64,000 nt of DNA from Protea cynaroides (Eukaryota; Streptophyta; Magnoliopsida; Proteales; Proteaceae): NCBI GenBank assembly GCA_028583415.1, contig CM053265.1:24870830-24934829 (forward strand), written 5' to 3'. The position numbers and the translations under genes are program-made. The notes under the pieces are model-generated. The model was given only the letters and a program-made list of their open reading frames with translations. It did no database searches and was not told where the DNA came from. Each line of letters opens with the position of its first letter. The first letter of the stretch is position 1. Positions 23,275-35,524 of this stretch are shown here, in pieces.

Positions 23275-25512
23275 TGTTGGACTTTATGTTGTCATTATTG
23301 GAAACTTAGCTGATATGACAGTGTTTGTGAGCATACAGTCAAAGAAATTAGGAGAGAGAGTGTTAGTGTAGGAGAGAGAGTGTCAGTGCAGTGGCAAAGC
23401 TGGAGTAATCTGGAGCAACCTCGCATGTGTGTTCTACAGTGTTCTACATGTGTTTTAGATGGCTTGCAGCGAGTTAAATGGCATTCTACATCAAGTTTGA
23501 TGAGAGAGAGTGACTGTGGATTGTGGACCCCACTGGTGATGTGGCACAGCTTCCCTAATGATGTGGCCAAGTTTCTGATGATGCGACAGTGTTACTGAAG
23601 ATATGATAGAGTTTCTCATGTTTCTCATATTGTGGAAAAAGCAACTGAAGAGAGAGAAAAAAGAGAGAGAAATTGGAGAGAGAAAGAGGAGAGAAAAAAT
23701 GTGAGTGGGACCCACAGGTGTGGTGGCAAGGTGACATGCCAACACGGCAGCCCACGACACTTGGCATGCATGCACGCAAAGTTTCAGGTTCAAATTCCAA
23801 GGTTTGACAGAGTTTTAACTTTGGGCCTATTTTTGGTGGGCCCGTAGTAGGTTCATGGAAATCCGACAGTAGAAAGATATAGAGCGTCGAGTTATCTTTC
23901 CAACGCAACTTGAATTACTCAATTCCGACGTCTGATGAGAGAGATATCGCAGTTTCTGTCGGATCGCTCGAAAAAGTCATTTGACAAGTTTTTTAGGGGC
24001 AATTTTGGCATTTCACAAGTTTTTTAGGGGCAATTCGGCATAAAAAGAGGAGAAGATGCAAGATCAGCGGCTGGATTTGAGCCATGATGCTCAGATCCAC
24101 TTTGAATGCATTAGATCAAGGCGGGCTCGAGTGTAATGCGGCGGCAACGTCGAGATTCCATCGGGAGGCTTTTGGTTGGGCAAACGCAAGTTAATATGGT
24201 GATTCTTGTTACATGAAACAGGTTCCTTGATTCCGTGTGACGCACGTACAGGTACGGCGGCTGAGAAGATCCAAATCGAAGAGTCACAAGTGGACTCGAT
24301 CGCGCCTGACGTGATTTGTGCCGATCCAATGGCATTAAGACAATCCTGCCTTTTTAAGGTTATCCGACGGCTGGTAGAGGAGATTCTACATCACCCAATC
24401 AGCTGCGCAGGAGCGGGCAGCGATTCTGTGTAGTGCAGGTGCACGATATGCCTCCAAAAGATTAGGTTTTAAATTTTCTGATTGGTTGAACTTCAAACAG
24501 CCATAACTTCTTCATCCGAGCTCCAAATTGGTCCGTTCAAGTTGCAGTTTCCATATTTTTGGATGCTCTATACATTGGGTGTCGTTGGGAGTCGTAAAAA
24601 GGCTGAGAAAAATCAAAAATAGGGTTTTTAAGTTTAACAAAGGGTTTTTCTAGGGTTTCGTGCCCATGGGAGTGATCAATCACCAACTACCTCTTCTCTG
24701 TGCATCAATGGAGTGCTAAATCCCTATGAGAGGACAGTAGAGCTTTTATTTTTATATTCATGGTGATTATGGGTTATGTGGAAGAGATTAGAAGCCTGTG
24801 AGCGAGGTGTGCTCTGTGAATCGATCTCTATCATCATTGAAGACTGTTAGAGAGTTCCTGATTGCAGTGTGAAGCTTCAAATAGATTGTTGGCTATTCGA
24901 AAGCATTGTTTGTGAGATTCTCAATTCCTTATCTATTTATGCTTTCAATTTATTGTATGCTAGCGTAGATGCAAATTGTTGAATACCTAGCTAGTGGGGA
25001 AAAATTGTAAGGCAAATTTATAAGCCTAAAAAATTTCTGTTATTTGCTTCTCATGGGTGTGGGTTAAGCGTGGTGTGCAGCGTGTGCTGAACACTGGTAC
25101 TTGATACCTGAATTCCTGGCACATGTGTGCCCTCCTAGTTTTATGCTGGGTAAATTAGGTGTATGTATTTCCTGCTATGTAGACAGCAAAAAGAAGTGTA
25201 TTGAGTATATACGGAGCCTGTTGGGCATTACTCCATGGACTAACCATCACACACTGTGTTGGTGAACCTCGTATATCCTGTATTGTGGACTGTCTTTATT
25301 TTTTTATATATTTTGGAGTGCGTGGAATGGCTTGCAGGATGGGTGTGCAAATCTGGTAGACCTGACCACTAAGTGGTAGCTAGGTAGATTTGCATACGCT
25401 TGTGTGTGTGTAAAAGAATATATCTCCATCAGCTCTGGGCAGCAGTAAATTATCAGGAAAAAGTTTCAGACACTGATTCACCCCCCCTCTCAGTGTCATA
25501 TCAAGTTCATCA
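23275..25512 (+). repeat. 3' LTR of the copia element
   Basis: This 2238-bp LTR contains a direct duplication ACAAGTTTTTTAGGGGCAAT (twice, at about 23,977-24,040) that the 5' LTR lacks. Short AAAAAG matches at both edges suggest the 5' LTR lost it by deletion. Confidence 0.92.
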
Positions 25513-26100
25513 TGAAGTTACTAATGTGTTTCCTTATGGTGCAGTTGAAATTCAAAGTTTTGAAATTAACAAGGTTTTCAAGGTTAATGGGCATAGACTC
25601 AAGACATTTTATGGAGGCTTTCATGAGCATACTATGGATAAAGTGCAACTGGGGGATCCCGTTTATTCTGATTGAGAAGTATTGAGTCGAGCTAACGACG
25701 TTAAACACAAGCGCTGCTTGGGAGGCAACCCAAGAAATCAAATTTGTTTTTCTTATCATTTTTAATTATTTTTCTTTACATCTTTCCATTATATTTTTAA
25801 CTTCTATTGGGGACAATGTTAGATTTAACTATGGGGGGAGGAATTAGGATTTCTCTTTTGTTTTATTTTTATTTTTATTTTTTAAGTTTTGTTTTTAATT
25901 TTTGTTTGATGTGTTAGAGAAAAAAAAATTTCAAATGTTGAATTAAAAAAAAAAAATTTACTTCAATATACATATTCTTTGCATGCTGTGGGATGAAAGT
26001 GAAAAAAAAAATTTCAAAAGTTGAATTTGTAAAACAAAAGAAAATTTTTTTTAGTATTTAGTTTGCCCGATGACGTGCAAGAGCTAAGTGTGGGGGAATT
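25513..26100 (+). pseudogene. Athila-like pol tail, part 2, with 3' untranslated tail
   Basis: The pol reading resumes right after the copia element with EVTNVFPYGAVEI and FKVNGHRLKTFYGG, and ends with a stop near 25,675. The following GCGCTGCTTGGGAGGCAACC is a conserved post-pol sequence of this lineage. An AT-rich stretch and the polypurine tract GTGTGGGGGAATT (26088-26100) lead into the 3' LTR. Confidence 0.85.
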
Positions 26101-27441
26101 TGATGGATTCATAATTTTATATATTTATTTCCCTTATATTTAGTTTATTTAACATATTATATGTCTTATGGTACTCATTTGTGATGATTCTTTATATAGA
26201 AGACTTTGGTGGAAAATATTGGTAATTTATGTTTTAAATAAAAAAATATTGATATTCTTAATAATGACCTTCTGAATTTCATGCAGGTTTTTAATGTGAA
26301 AGAATTTTAGAAATCAAACGTAATCCAAAAATCTGATCTGAAAAACTGATTTAAATCAAATCAGAGAAGGAAGATTACCACCCATAGAAGGTTTACTATT
26401 GAAAGGATTTGATTGATAAAAATCTTGAGGAGAATATATACCTCTATAGAATATTACAAAGATTGGCAAGTCTAGAGGTGACATTTGGTTAATGATGGAA
26501 TGATTCTCTATCTAATCTAGGCAAGAGGATTTTGTTTAATCTTTATTTTCATGTAATAAGGTTGTCAATTCTAGACATACCAGTTTTAGTCTTCTTTACT
26601 CTGGCTATTTAAGCAATGTAAAGGCTGCGTAATAGGGCATCCAAGTATTATTGAGAAGATAGTTTTATTTCTTTTATCTTTTTTTTTTTTTATCATATCT
26701 AGCTAAGTTCTTTAGTCGATTCAAGGGGAATTCAATCCGGTTAGTAAAATTATGAGACTCTGTTCTTAATTTTAATTATTCTTCTATTCAAATATCTGTG
26801 TTTCTTGGTTTTTCAAGTTAATGACTGTATGATTCAGTTTATTAAGAGGCCTATTAATTGAGTAAGTTGTGTGGTTTATAGCTAACCTGAATCTATAATC
26901 CGTAATTGTTATGGTGGTCAGGAAAAGTAGCAATTGAGCAGAATAATTATGATCTAAGTTTTTGTTACTTGCTTAAAGGAAACATAGAATGAATTAAATA
27001 ATCTGACGCTTGTTAGATTGTTGTTCATCTTTAACTCCCTCCAAGAGTGTAATGCTATCAGTAAATTTATGAGGAATGCTTAATACCAATTGGTTTATTG
27101 ATAAGAATTAATTTGTGTGCTGGGCTCAAATTAATGAAATTAGGGGAGGTAAGGATTGTCTGACTTTTTGATAATCCTTGGTTAAATATTTGAATAGAGA
27201 ATAATATATATGAGGTCAGTGATCAATTTGCAGCCGTGAGTAAATTTCCTTGAATCGACATCATCTTCCATTGAATTTTTGTTACTTAATTTTGTTGTCA
27301 ATTAAATTGCAGAAGAAAACCCCCCTTTTTCTTTGTAAGTAGACAATTTGATTAACTAGTCTTTGTGGATCGACCTTTACTTATCATTACTATTCATTGT
27401 AGGTAGAGTAATTTATTTTTGGTTGTGTTCGACACACATCA
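26101..27441 (+). repeat. 3' LTR of the Athila-like element
   Basis: This 1341-bp LTR ends TTCGACACACATCA before the duplication GCCAA. Confidence 0.92.
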
Positions 27442-27446
27442 GCCAA

Positions 27447-30400
27447 CTATAGTCCTAGAAAAGCAATGATTGATCTGACAAGTTAGCTTTCTAAGTTTCA
27501 TTTGGAAGATCAATCGATGGTAGATTCAGGGGCCAACTTCTATCCAAGAATTCCAAGATGACTTTCACATACTACCAGGAGCATCAGTCCACCTTTTAAC
27601 TGTATAGGAATGCTTGAAAAGAAGTATCAACTATCTCTGAAGGAAGGAGAATTCGGAGCTAGGATTATTACAATACACAGACTGTCATCTTAGATTACTA
27701 CATTAAGGCCATTATAGGGGGTCCAGCTATAGGGAACACCTCCAAGAATAGCCAAAATGCATATGCCAAAAGCTTGTGCAGTGCCTCGACATCCTCCACT
27801 CCATACCAAATGGGTGATGTCATCACCTTCTCTGATGAGGACCTCCTCAATGTTCACTTTCCACATGATGACACAGTTGTCATCACCATGGTGGTCGATA
27901 ACACAAATGAAGTTGAAAGGGTTCTGGTAGACACTGGTAGCTTGGGAGATATCCTATACTACCACACGTTCAGGCCATGAACATCGACGAGAAATGTTTA
28001 TGACCAATCACATTTTCATTGATCAGCTTCCCTCGCAATGCAGTAAAAGTTAAAGGAGGAATCCACCTCAAAACCCGAGTTAGAATAATACCCAAGAGAT
28101 CAATGGTCTCGATCACATACCTCGTGGTGGACATCCAGTTTAGCCACATGATTTGAGGTGGGCCAGGATTCAACCTTCTTAGGTCCTATGTCTTGACCTA
28201 TTCTCTCGTCGTGAAGTTCTTGACCGAGCACGGCGAAGGACAATGCAAGGTCGATCAGAAGCTCTCTTATAGATGCTGTGTGACTGACTTGGTAGTACAT
28301 GACAATAAACTTCCAACTCAATTAATATAGATTGAGGACCTCCAAGATGAATTCACTCAGGAGAGGGATACACCAATTGAAGAATTGGATCAGATACCCA
28401 TCTCAGAAGAGGAGCCAGAGAAGTACTTCCAGATGGGGTCCTCCTTGCAAGGCCAACAGAGGATGAACCTGATCAACTTTCTAAAGAACAACATGGGCGT
28501 GTTCTCCTAGTTGACGTCCGACATGCGAAGTATCCCCTGAGATCTGATGGAGCATTGACTTGCAACAGATCCAAAGTTCAAGCCGATCAAACAGAAGAAA
28601 ATAAACTTTACGCTTGAGCGTGAAGTCACCATTAAAGTGGAAGTAGATAAATTATTAGCAGTTGGATTTGTTAAGGAGGTTAAGTATCCACATTGGGTGT
28701 CTAATGTAGTCATGGTGCCAAAATCCAACGAAAAATGATGTATTTGTATAGATTATTCTGATCTTAATAAAGCTTGTCTTAAGGACTACTACCCTCTCCC
28801 TAGAATTGATAGGTTTATAGATGCAACGGAAGGTAATGAATGTTGTCATTCATGGATGCCTACTCTAGTAATAACCAAATCAAAATGTATAAACTAGATG
28901 AGATCAATATAGTCTTCATCACCAGCAATGACCTATATTGTTACAACGCAATGCCTTTCGGTCTGAAGAATGCTGGGGCAATATACCAGTAGCTAGTAAA
29001 CAAAGTCTTTGAAAACTCGATTAGAAAGAACATCGAAGTCTATGTCTACAACTTCTCAGTCAAGAGTAAGAAGGCTACAAATCATTTGGATAACCTTTGA
29101 GAAGCTTTTGAAGTCCTCCGCAAACATCAGATGAAACTTAACCCCAAAAAGTGTACATTTGGGGTTGGCTAGTGGAAGTTCTTGAGCTTCAAGGTGTCTA
29201 GCAGGAGCATGAAGCCAATCCGGCTAAGACTTAGGTGATCATGAAGATGTCATCCCCAACGAAGCCAAAGCAAGCTCAAGAACTAACAAATCTGATCACT
29301 ACCTTGGGACGATTCATGTCCAGGCCGGCGGACTGCTGTTTGCCATTCTTCAAGACCTTGAAGGGAGCTAAACACTTTTAGTAGATAGAGGAGTGCCAGA
29401 AAGCCTTTGATGACTTGAAGCTATTTTTGACATCCCCGCCTTTATTTTCCTACCCTGAAGTCGGCGACCAGTTATAGCTTTACCTTGCCACCTCAACATA
29501 AGTGGTTAGCTCAATATTAGTTAAAGAAGTGGATAAGGTCCAAAGGCTGATCTATTATGTGAGTAAGTTGTTGCTGGACTTGGAAACCAAGTACATGCCA
29601 ATTGAAAAAATCGCCCTAGCCCTGGTTATAGTCGATTAGAAGCTCCACCCTTTCTTCCAAGCCCATACCAACCTGGTACTAATTGACAAGTCGCTGAAGA
29701 AATATTAGCCTAACCTGCCATCTCTAGACTTGTAAATTGGCTCATCGAGCTCGAAAAATTTGAGTTACAGTACCAGCCAAGGACGGCAATAAAAGCATAA
29801 GTACTTGCTGAGTTCTTATTAGGATCCTCTCTTGACTACAGCTCTGACATCGATAAATCAATGGAAGATGAAATCTCAGCCAAAAAAGAAGAAATTGAGG
29901 CTAGAACCTTCTTTAGTGTGGACTTTATATGTGAACAGATCTCTGAATGACTAATACTAAGGGCCTGGGGTCATTCTGACAAGTTCTGAAGAGTTTAGAG
30001 TACAAGTTTGACTGACAAAGTTTCTAATGGTCAGGAGAGTATTAAGCCCTACTAGCTGGGCTCCGACTGACGAGGTTTCTGATGGTGAGGAGAGTGGACA
30101 TTTTTAGCGACTCACATGTCATCGTAAGGCAGATCAACAGTGAATATGAAGCCAAAAAGGATCATATGTTGAAGTATCTAGCCAAGGCAAAGTCAGAACT
30201 TGCCTTGTTGGCTGATTACCAGATCAGTAATGTAGATCGAGAAAATAACATTAAAGCAGATGCCCTATCTAGACTCATGGCAGAAGACCTCTCAGGGCTT
30301 GATTCGTTGGTATACATTGACGTTCTTAAGAAACCAAGTATTGACAATGATGCCGACGTGCAATAAGTCAACACTGAGACGACTTGGATTGACTCAATAA

Positions 30401-31340
30401 ATACATACCTGGAGATGGGCGACTTACTTGAAGAATGGCAAGAAAAACATTTAGCTCAAGCCAAATCCAAGCAATACATAGTAATGGACGACAAGTTGTA
30501 TCACAAGTCAATTACACACCCCATCCTATGATGGCTTACCCCCACAAAAGCAAGTGTCGCCATGTGGGAAATCCACACAGGCATTTGTGGAAGTCACATA
30601 GGAGGTAGAGCCCTGTGTCAACGACTCATCAGACAAGGGAACTACTGGTCAACAATGATGGCAGACTCCGACAAATACCCTATAGAATGTGAAAAGTATC
30701 AGAAACATGCCCAAGTCAGTCACCTACCTACAAATGAACTGCAACCACTCAATAGTCCTCTACCCTTTGCAATGAGGGGAATGCACATTGTTGTCCCTTT
30801 TTCGGGGGCCATATCTGACAAGAAATATCTGATTGTGGCAGTAAAATACTTTTCCAAATGTGTAGAAGCTGAACCTGTCATAAAGATAGACTCAGAGAGG
30901 ATTGAGACAATCACCCATCTCATCATCATCTATCGATACAGCATACCCAAAGTTATTGTAATAGACAACAGATAATAGTTCGACAACCAACAATTCAGAG
31001 CTTTTTACAATGGGTTCCACATCGAACAATGATTCACAACAGTAGCACATCCCAAAGCCAATGGATAAGTTGAAGCCTTGAACAAAATAATTTCATGTGG
31101 ATTTGCTCGATGACTTGAAGGATCTAGGGGAAAATGGGTTGATGAGCTGCCAAGTGTACTTTGGTCCTACATCCAGTAGAACCCCAACTGCTGAGACACC
31201 TTTTATGTTGGTATATGGGGCAAAAGAAATGTTACCTATGGTGGTCACCCACCCAACTCTCAGGATATTCAACTATGGCGATGTAAAACCTACACCCAGA
31301 AACTCCAATTTAATCGGATTTCAGTTGTTCTAAGAGGGTT
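27447..31340 (+). pseudogene. Tat-like pol remnant: protease, RT, two RNase H domains, integrase
   Basis: Protease (27774-27980) has ITFSDEDLLNVHFPHDD and the catalytic site as VDTGS. Reverse transcriptase (about 28,560-29,170) shows KVEVDKLLAVGFVKEVKYP, CIDYSDLNKACLKDYYPLPR and MPFGLKNAGAIYQ; where VYVDD is expected it reads VYVYN, so the catalytic pair is gone. RNase H (about 29,460-29,700) has YYVSKLLLDLETKYMPIEKI. A second archaeal-type RNase H (about 29,930-30,360) has SDSHVIVRQINSEYEAK and ENNIKADALSRL. Integrase (30,540-31,330) has HTGICGSHIGGRAL and SKCVEAEP. Many stops are present. Confidence 0.8.
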
Positions 31341-31534
31341 TTCCACCGTAGACCAACTAGATCTACGATTACCTAACTGGAACTAGGTTGCTCCATAAGT
31401 GAACCAGACTAGAAGAAGAGGAAAGCAAAAAGAGACCAATCACACCATTTACGTTGGTGGTGATCGATACAGTCGGTCTAGAAACCCAAACTAGTAAGAT
31501 CCACCAGTATCGACCAGGCCAGGTATAATCTGCC

Positions 31535-33759
31535 TGTGAGAATGAGATGAGTTGGCATGATTTTAGGGGACAATTGGGAATATTCCCTTAGTCCTAATGA
31601 TCCATCAGAGCCCTAGATCAAGTAGGATAGCTTCAGAATTAGTTAGGAAGAAGGAATCTCTGTTACTCTCAAACCCCATGACACATGGCTCTCCCCCAAC
31701 GTTTCCTACCTTTGACAGAGTTGTAGTCCAACCAAGAGACTGGGAAGATGAATCCTAATAGGTTTTTCTCCCTTATGGTTAAATACTCATTACACACAAC
31801 CTCTGACATCGTTACTAAGAGGGAGTGTTTCTGGAAAGGAGAAAGAGTGGGAAAAAAGAGAAGAAAGAAAAAAAAAGAGGGACTGCAAGTGCTGTAGAAG
31901 TTGCTAGGCTTCCATTCCCATAATCCAACCCTTGTTGTAGGTAATATTTTGAATCTTACGTTGGAATTACTAGGTAGATTAGAGCCCTGAAGTTAGATTG
32001 GATCTAAATAAAAGAATAATAAGTAAAATCCCTAGTAGAAAAGAGAGGGTAGAAGAGAGATGAAGCTTTCAAATAGGTAATGATTAAGGCAAGTAGCTTG
32101 GTATAGGAATGGGGTGAAAAACCTCTATTCGATGATAACAGACAAGGTCACCAGGCTGTGAGGCCAAGGGGCCAAGTTTTCATCCAAGAGAACTCGAAAA
32201 CCCTTGAATGGTAAGCCCAGGAGCTCAGTCGGTTGATAAGCCGGACTCTAAATCTGAGCGACTGGCTCTGTCGATCAACTTAAAAACAACTTTTCTATCA
32301 GGAGCCAGATAGTGTCACTATCGATACTCTATTTCGACAAGTATATCAACCGACTAATGGCAGAATGTCTAAAATTCAATCGGACCATACGTCAGTCGCC
32401 AGGGTAGCAATCGATGTAACGACCGGTAAGGCCCAGACATGTATAAACCAAAGTGAGTTGTGTTTGACCTCAAATAATGACCTTATACCTTGTATAGGCG
32501 TAGAACACCTTGTAAACATGGGCTTGGCTAATATGGATAATTACAATTAAGCGATAGGAGGTAAGGAACAGAACCCTGACCTAATTTTGGTGTGTTTGAC
32601 ATATATGTTGTTGATTGATGCTGCATGCTTGAATTTACATTAAGAATAACATGTCATCTAATATCTTCCACTTTTGCATGCATTGCATCTATACTATGAT
32701 TGATTGTGACTATGATGTGGGATGCATGGTAGGCCGTGGTGAAGGAGTTAAGGACTGTCGGATCTTACTTGCTCGGCAAACTAATTGCCATGTATTGTTC
32801 CATATCCTAATAGAGGACAACATCTTGGGGGGGGGCAAACGGATGGTCTGAGAATCTTACTAGGGTATCAAAAGCATACATATGATGTCATATAGGACAG
32901 GTTAGTGACAGAACCCATGTGTGTAACCTTGGCCAGTAGGGGGTCAGTTACTGGTAGGATGGAGTGATAAGGGGAAAGGTTCGGCAGTATTTGTTAGAGC
33001 GTCACTGGCCAGGCTTGCTGCATGATCACCATTTTGATTTGGACATCGTGTGGGGGCACTAGAGCTATTGATGTAGGATGGTGAGTACCCAGTACTCCTG
33101 CGCATAAAGGGTATAGTCAACCTCTAGGAAGTGTAGCTAGGCCTTACCTTAGCACAATTATCATACATTATACCAGATCCTTATTGTGTGCTTAATCTAT
33201 TCATATGACTGCTTGCTTGCTTGTTTCTCACTGAGCTCAAGTTGGAGAGCTCACCCCTGTGATTTCCACTATTTTTAGTTGTGCTTACACCTACTGCGAA
33301 GATGAAACAGGATGCCAGACTAGTTGAACCAGAACACCCGAAAGAAGTACATCATGGAGGAGACGAACTGAGCAAGGGGAAGTGGACATAGAGAACGATG
33401 CATAGGGATGGAAGACTACTCTAGTTGGGAGTTATAAATTAGTTATTTACATTTTATTTTACTTCAACTTTTAAAGTGGTTTTGTGCCCACCATATTAGG
33501 GTTACGAAATTATGTTATGTTGATTTGAGACCCTGGATAACAATTGAACAGATTTCAAGTATTACTATTTAATTATAATTAGAGCTCAATTTGCTTATTA
33601 TGTTTTCGCTATTTAATTTACTCTTTGTTTGGGTTATGGGAGATCTAATGATTGATGTTAGTATTAACTGAGCATGTATCTTGGTTGGACTACGATTAAA
33701 ATGATAGGTGGTCCAGTTGTCCGTCGGAACTTTACCTATCGTAAATTCGAGGTGTGATA
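31535..33759 (+). repeat. 5' LTR of chromovirus element D (left end tentative)
   Basis: The right end is firm: GGTGTGATA at 33751-33759 followed by a primer-binding site. The layout (word array at 32,222-32,430, promoter-like GGTTAAATACTC near 31,776) fits the LTRs of A and B, and a start at TGTGAGAATGAG (31535) would give 2225 bp, close to the 2237 bp of element A. No second copy is in the window, so the left end is inferred. Confidence 0.55.
32222..32430. repeat. Word array of LTR D (TCGGTTGAT / ATCAACCGA type)
   Basis: CAGTCGGTTGATAAGCCGG, GTCGATCAAC, ACTATCGATA, ATCAACCGACTA, CAATCGGACC and GTAACGACCGG occur within 210 bases. They are more degenerate than the arrays in A and B but lie at the same distance from the LTR end. 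Confidence 0.55.
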
Positions 33760-33762
33760 GTT

Positions 33763-33773
33763 TGGTATCAGAG
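33763..33773 (+). promoter_or_regulatory. Primer-binding site of element D
   Basis: TGGTATCAGAG lies three bases after the LTR end GTGTGATA, matching initiator-Met tRNA. Confidence 0.8.
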
Positions 33774-33978
33774 TGTTGCTTCAGTAACAATACTCATCTA
33801 CCATTGCCATAACCTATTTGGTAGTGAATTGAGCAATAGGAAATAAAACTCTCAAGACCATAAATGGTAAATATAAAACAATCTGTGTATTACATGCTTA
33901 AAGAAAGATATGACCAAGCATAACAAGTTAGGGAAAGACTAGAAATTAATGCTAACAACATGAAAATAAAAGTGAAAA

Positions 33979-33981
<3 letters not shown>

Positions 33982-34063
<82 letters not shown>
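33982..34063. repeat. (TA)n microsatellite
   Basis: About 41 uninterrupted TA units in the leader of element D, just downstream of the antisense ORF's 3' end. Confidence 0.95.
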
Positions 34064-34066
<3 letters not shown>

Positions 34067-34299
34067 TGAGACAAGATAGTCAAACCATCCTCAACATAAT
34101 CTGAGTATAGAAAAACAACTGAAAGAAGGTAAATAAACTTCTATTTCATGCACAAAATTCCTCCTTACAAAGGAAAAAGGAGAGAAACCGTATAAGCATA
34201 CCTCTGTTCTTGCATACATCCCTCTACAACTAGACAAAAAGGAAAGGGGAGAAAAAATATCAAAACCCATCACTCCTCAAAATCTGAAGATGGCGGGGT

Positions 34300-35524
34300 A
34301 GGTACATGCAGCCTCTGGAAAGTCCATGGCTACGCTGTTGTCACAGTAACTGCTGCGATATCCTCGGTCTGTAAGATACCAACCCTCATTAAAGCCATTT
34401 GGTAAATGTCATGACGGATAGAGAAGCCAATCATCGAATGCTGAAACTATCGAACTTGATTCTTCAACTCATGCATGTCCTTTTTCTGCTGAGACTGGTA
34501 AGAGACATTGAGTTCAGCATATCCATGATGTCATCCATGGTGGTGGGAGTCCGACGTGGACCCGTCTGCCCCATGGCTACATCCTCTGTGTGCCACTGGG
34601 CTTGTATCTCCTCTTCATCATCTCTGGTACCTCCTGCTCTGGGGGATCTCTGGGATGTCGATGAGACTCCAGCATTGGATCATCCAAAGTCATATCATGA
34701 AGTTTCATTTTGACAATGACATGCCAGCTGAAAGGTGTAAACATTGTAGCCTCAGAGGTTCCTCCTTATATACACTGATATCAAGGCGCTGGAATAGGGT
34801 AGTTAATAGCTTGCCGTAAGGCAAATGTCCCTTCTTCGAAGCCTAGGTATCCTCTGTCGCAGTGATCATGGTCCACATGATGATATATAGTAGACAGACT
34901 GGCTGGTGCTCCAATACATTGGAAGTAAGAAATTGACCAACGAGGGAGAGCTCATCGAGGTGCCCACTTTGAGGCAGTATGTTGTATTGGATGATCCTGC
35001 AGTACACCCTGGGAAGAGGCAAGAAGTTGCGCACTTGAAACGGATCTTGAGGCCGTTGAAGTCTGTTTTGGATTTCTATCTTCAAGGCCTTAGATATGAA
35101 ATCCTTGTCCTTGCTTGTACTGTACTTCTTGTCCCCAGCCATAGAAATACCCAATAGACTGGCCAACCGCTCCGTATTCAAACTAATTTCCCTACCATTT
35201 ACCTTGTTGGAGATATGAAGCTTTCTGGCATGCTCAAATTCCCCCATGCCACCCTCAACCTTCAGGTTGCAATAAAAATGCTTCACATGTCAGGTCAGGT
35301 GCCAATCTCAAGTCCAAGTATAGGAGACCACCCTACGGCATTGAATGTGGCCTGGACGTCGAATCTCTCCAACTCTTGAAAGTTCACTCGTCGTTCTGAA
35401 AAACCAACTTTCGCTCAAATTTTCCATATGAGGCCTGTGCCTCTCATGAAAGAAAGTGTATTTCATCAAAAAGTAGAAGATGATTGTTCCTTGGCCTCTT
35501 TGTGGGAGCTTGACGGGAAGCCAT
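34300..35524 (-). pseudogene. Antisense ORF of element D ('plant transposon protein' family), broken
   Basis: This minus-strand ORF lies between the primer-binding site and the place where gag should start. It begins at ATG 35524 (MASRQAPTKRPRNNH), preceded by an acceptor-like TTATAG. An early stop and frameshifts follow, then an open part (35286-34843) with KHFYCNLKVEGGMGEF, LASLLGI, PRVYCRIIQYNILPQSGHLD and QPVCLLYIIMWTMITAT. These align with element A's antisense ORF (FYFNLQVVGD, LADLLGI, PRVFYKIIQHNLIPQSGHYE, QPVCLPYIIMRTMISAT). GHLPYGKLLTTLFQRLDI continues in another frame near 34,820. Its molecular role is unknown to me. Confidence 0.75.

Larger units (their letters stand above)
18674..25512 (+). 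mobile_element. SIRE/Maximus-like Ty1/copia element, internally deleted
   Basis: LTRs at 18674-20841 and 23275-25512 start TGTTGGACTTTATGTTGTCA and end AAGTTCATCA. Duplications TGAAG flank them (18669-18673 and 25513-25517). An initiator-Met primer site follows the 5' LTR and several GGGGGAG tracts precede the 3' LTR. The interior holds gag, a zinc knuckle and protease only; integrase, reverse transcriptase and RNase H are missing. Lineage assignment rests on the gag type, twin knuckles and repeated purine tracts, and is moderate. Confidence 0.9.
16970..27441 (+). mobile_element. Athila-like Ty3/gypsy element, internally deleted, split by a copia element
   Basis: LTRs at 16970-18312 and 26101-27441 start TGATGGATTCATAATTTTAT and end ..CATCA. 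They are flanked by duplications GCCAA (16965-16969 and 27442-27446). A primer-binding site TGGCACCGTTGTCGGAGA at 18318-18335 is typical of Athila-type elements. The interior keeps only the last part of pol and the characteristic 3' tail (GGGAGGCAACCCAAG near 25,720), so gag, protease and reverse transcriptase are deleted. It inserted into the Tat-like element and was then hit by the copia element at 18674-25512. Confidence 0.92.
14257..31534 (+). mobile_element. Tat-lineage Ty3/gypsy element, decayed, host of two nested elements
   Basis: From left to right there is a probable 5' LTR end at 14906, a primer-site-like TTTGGTGCCCACCG near 14,911, gag remnants (15,400-16,964), then protease, reverse transcriptase, RNase H, a second archaeal-type RNase H and integrase (27,447-31,340). 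The second RNase H after the canonical one is a hallmark of the Tat lineage. The Athila-like element at 16970-27441 splits it between gag and protease. I could not find a matching 3' LTR; the element seems cut by the LTR beginning near 31,535. The LTR start at 14257 is a guess. Confidence 0.75.
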
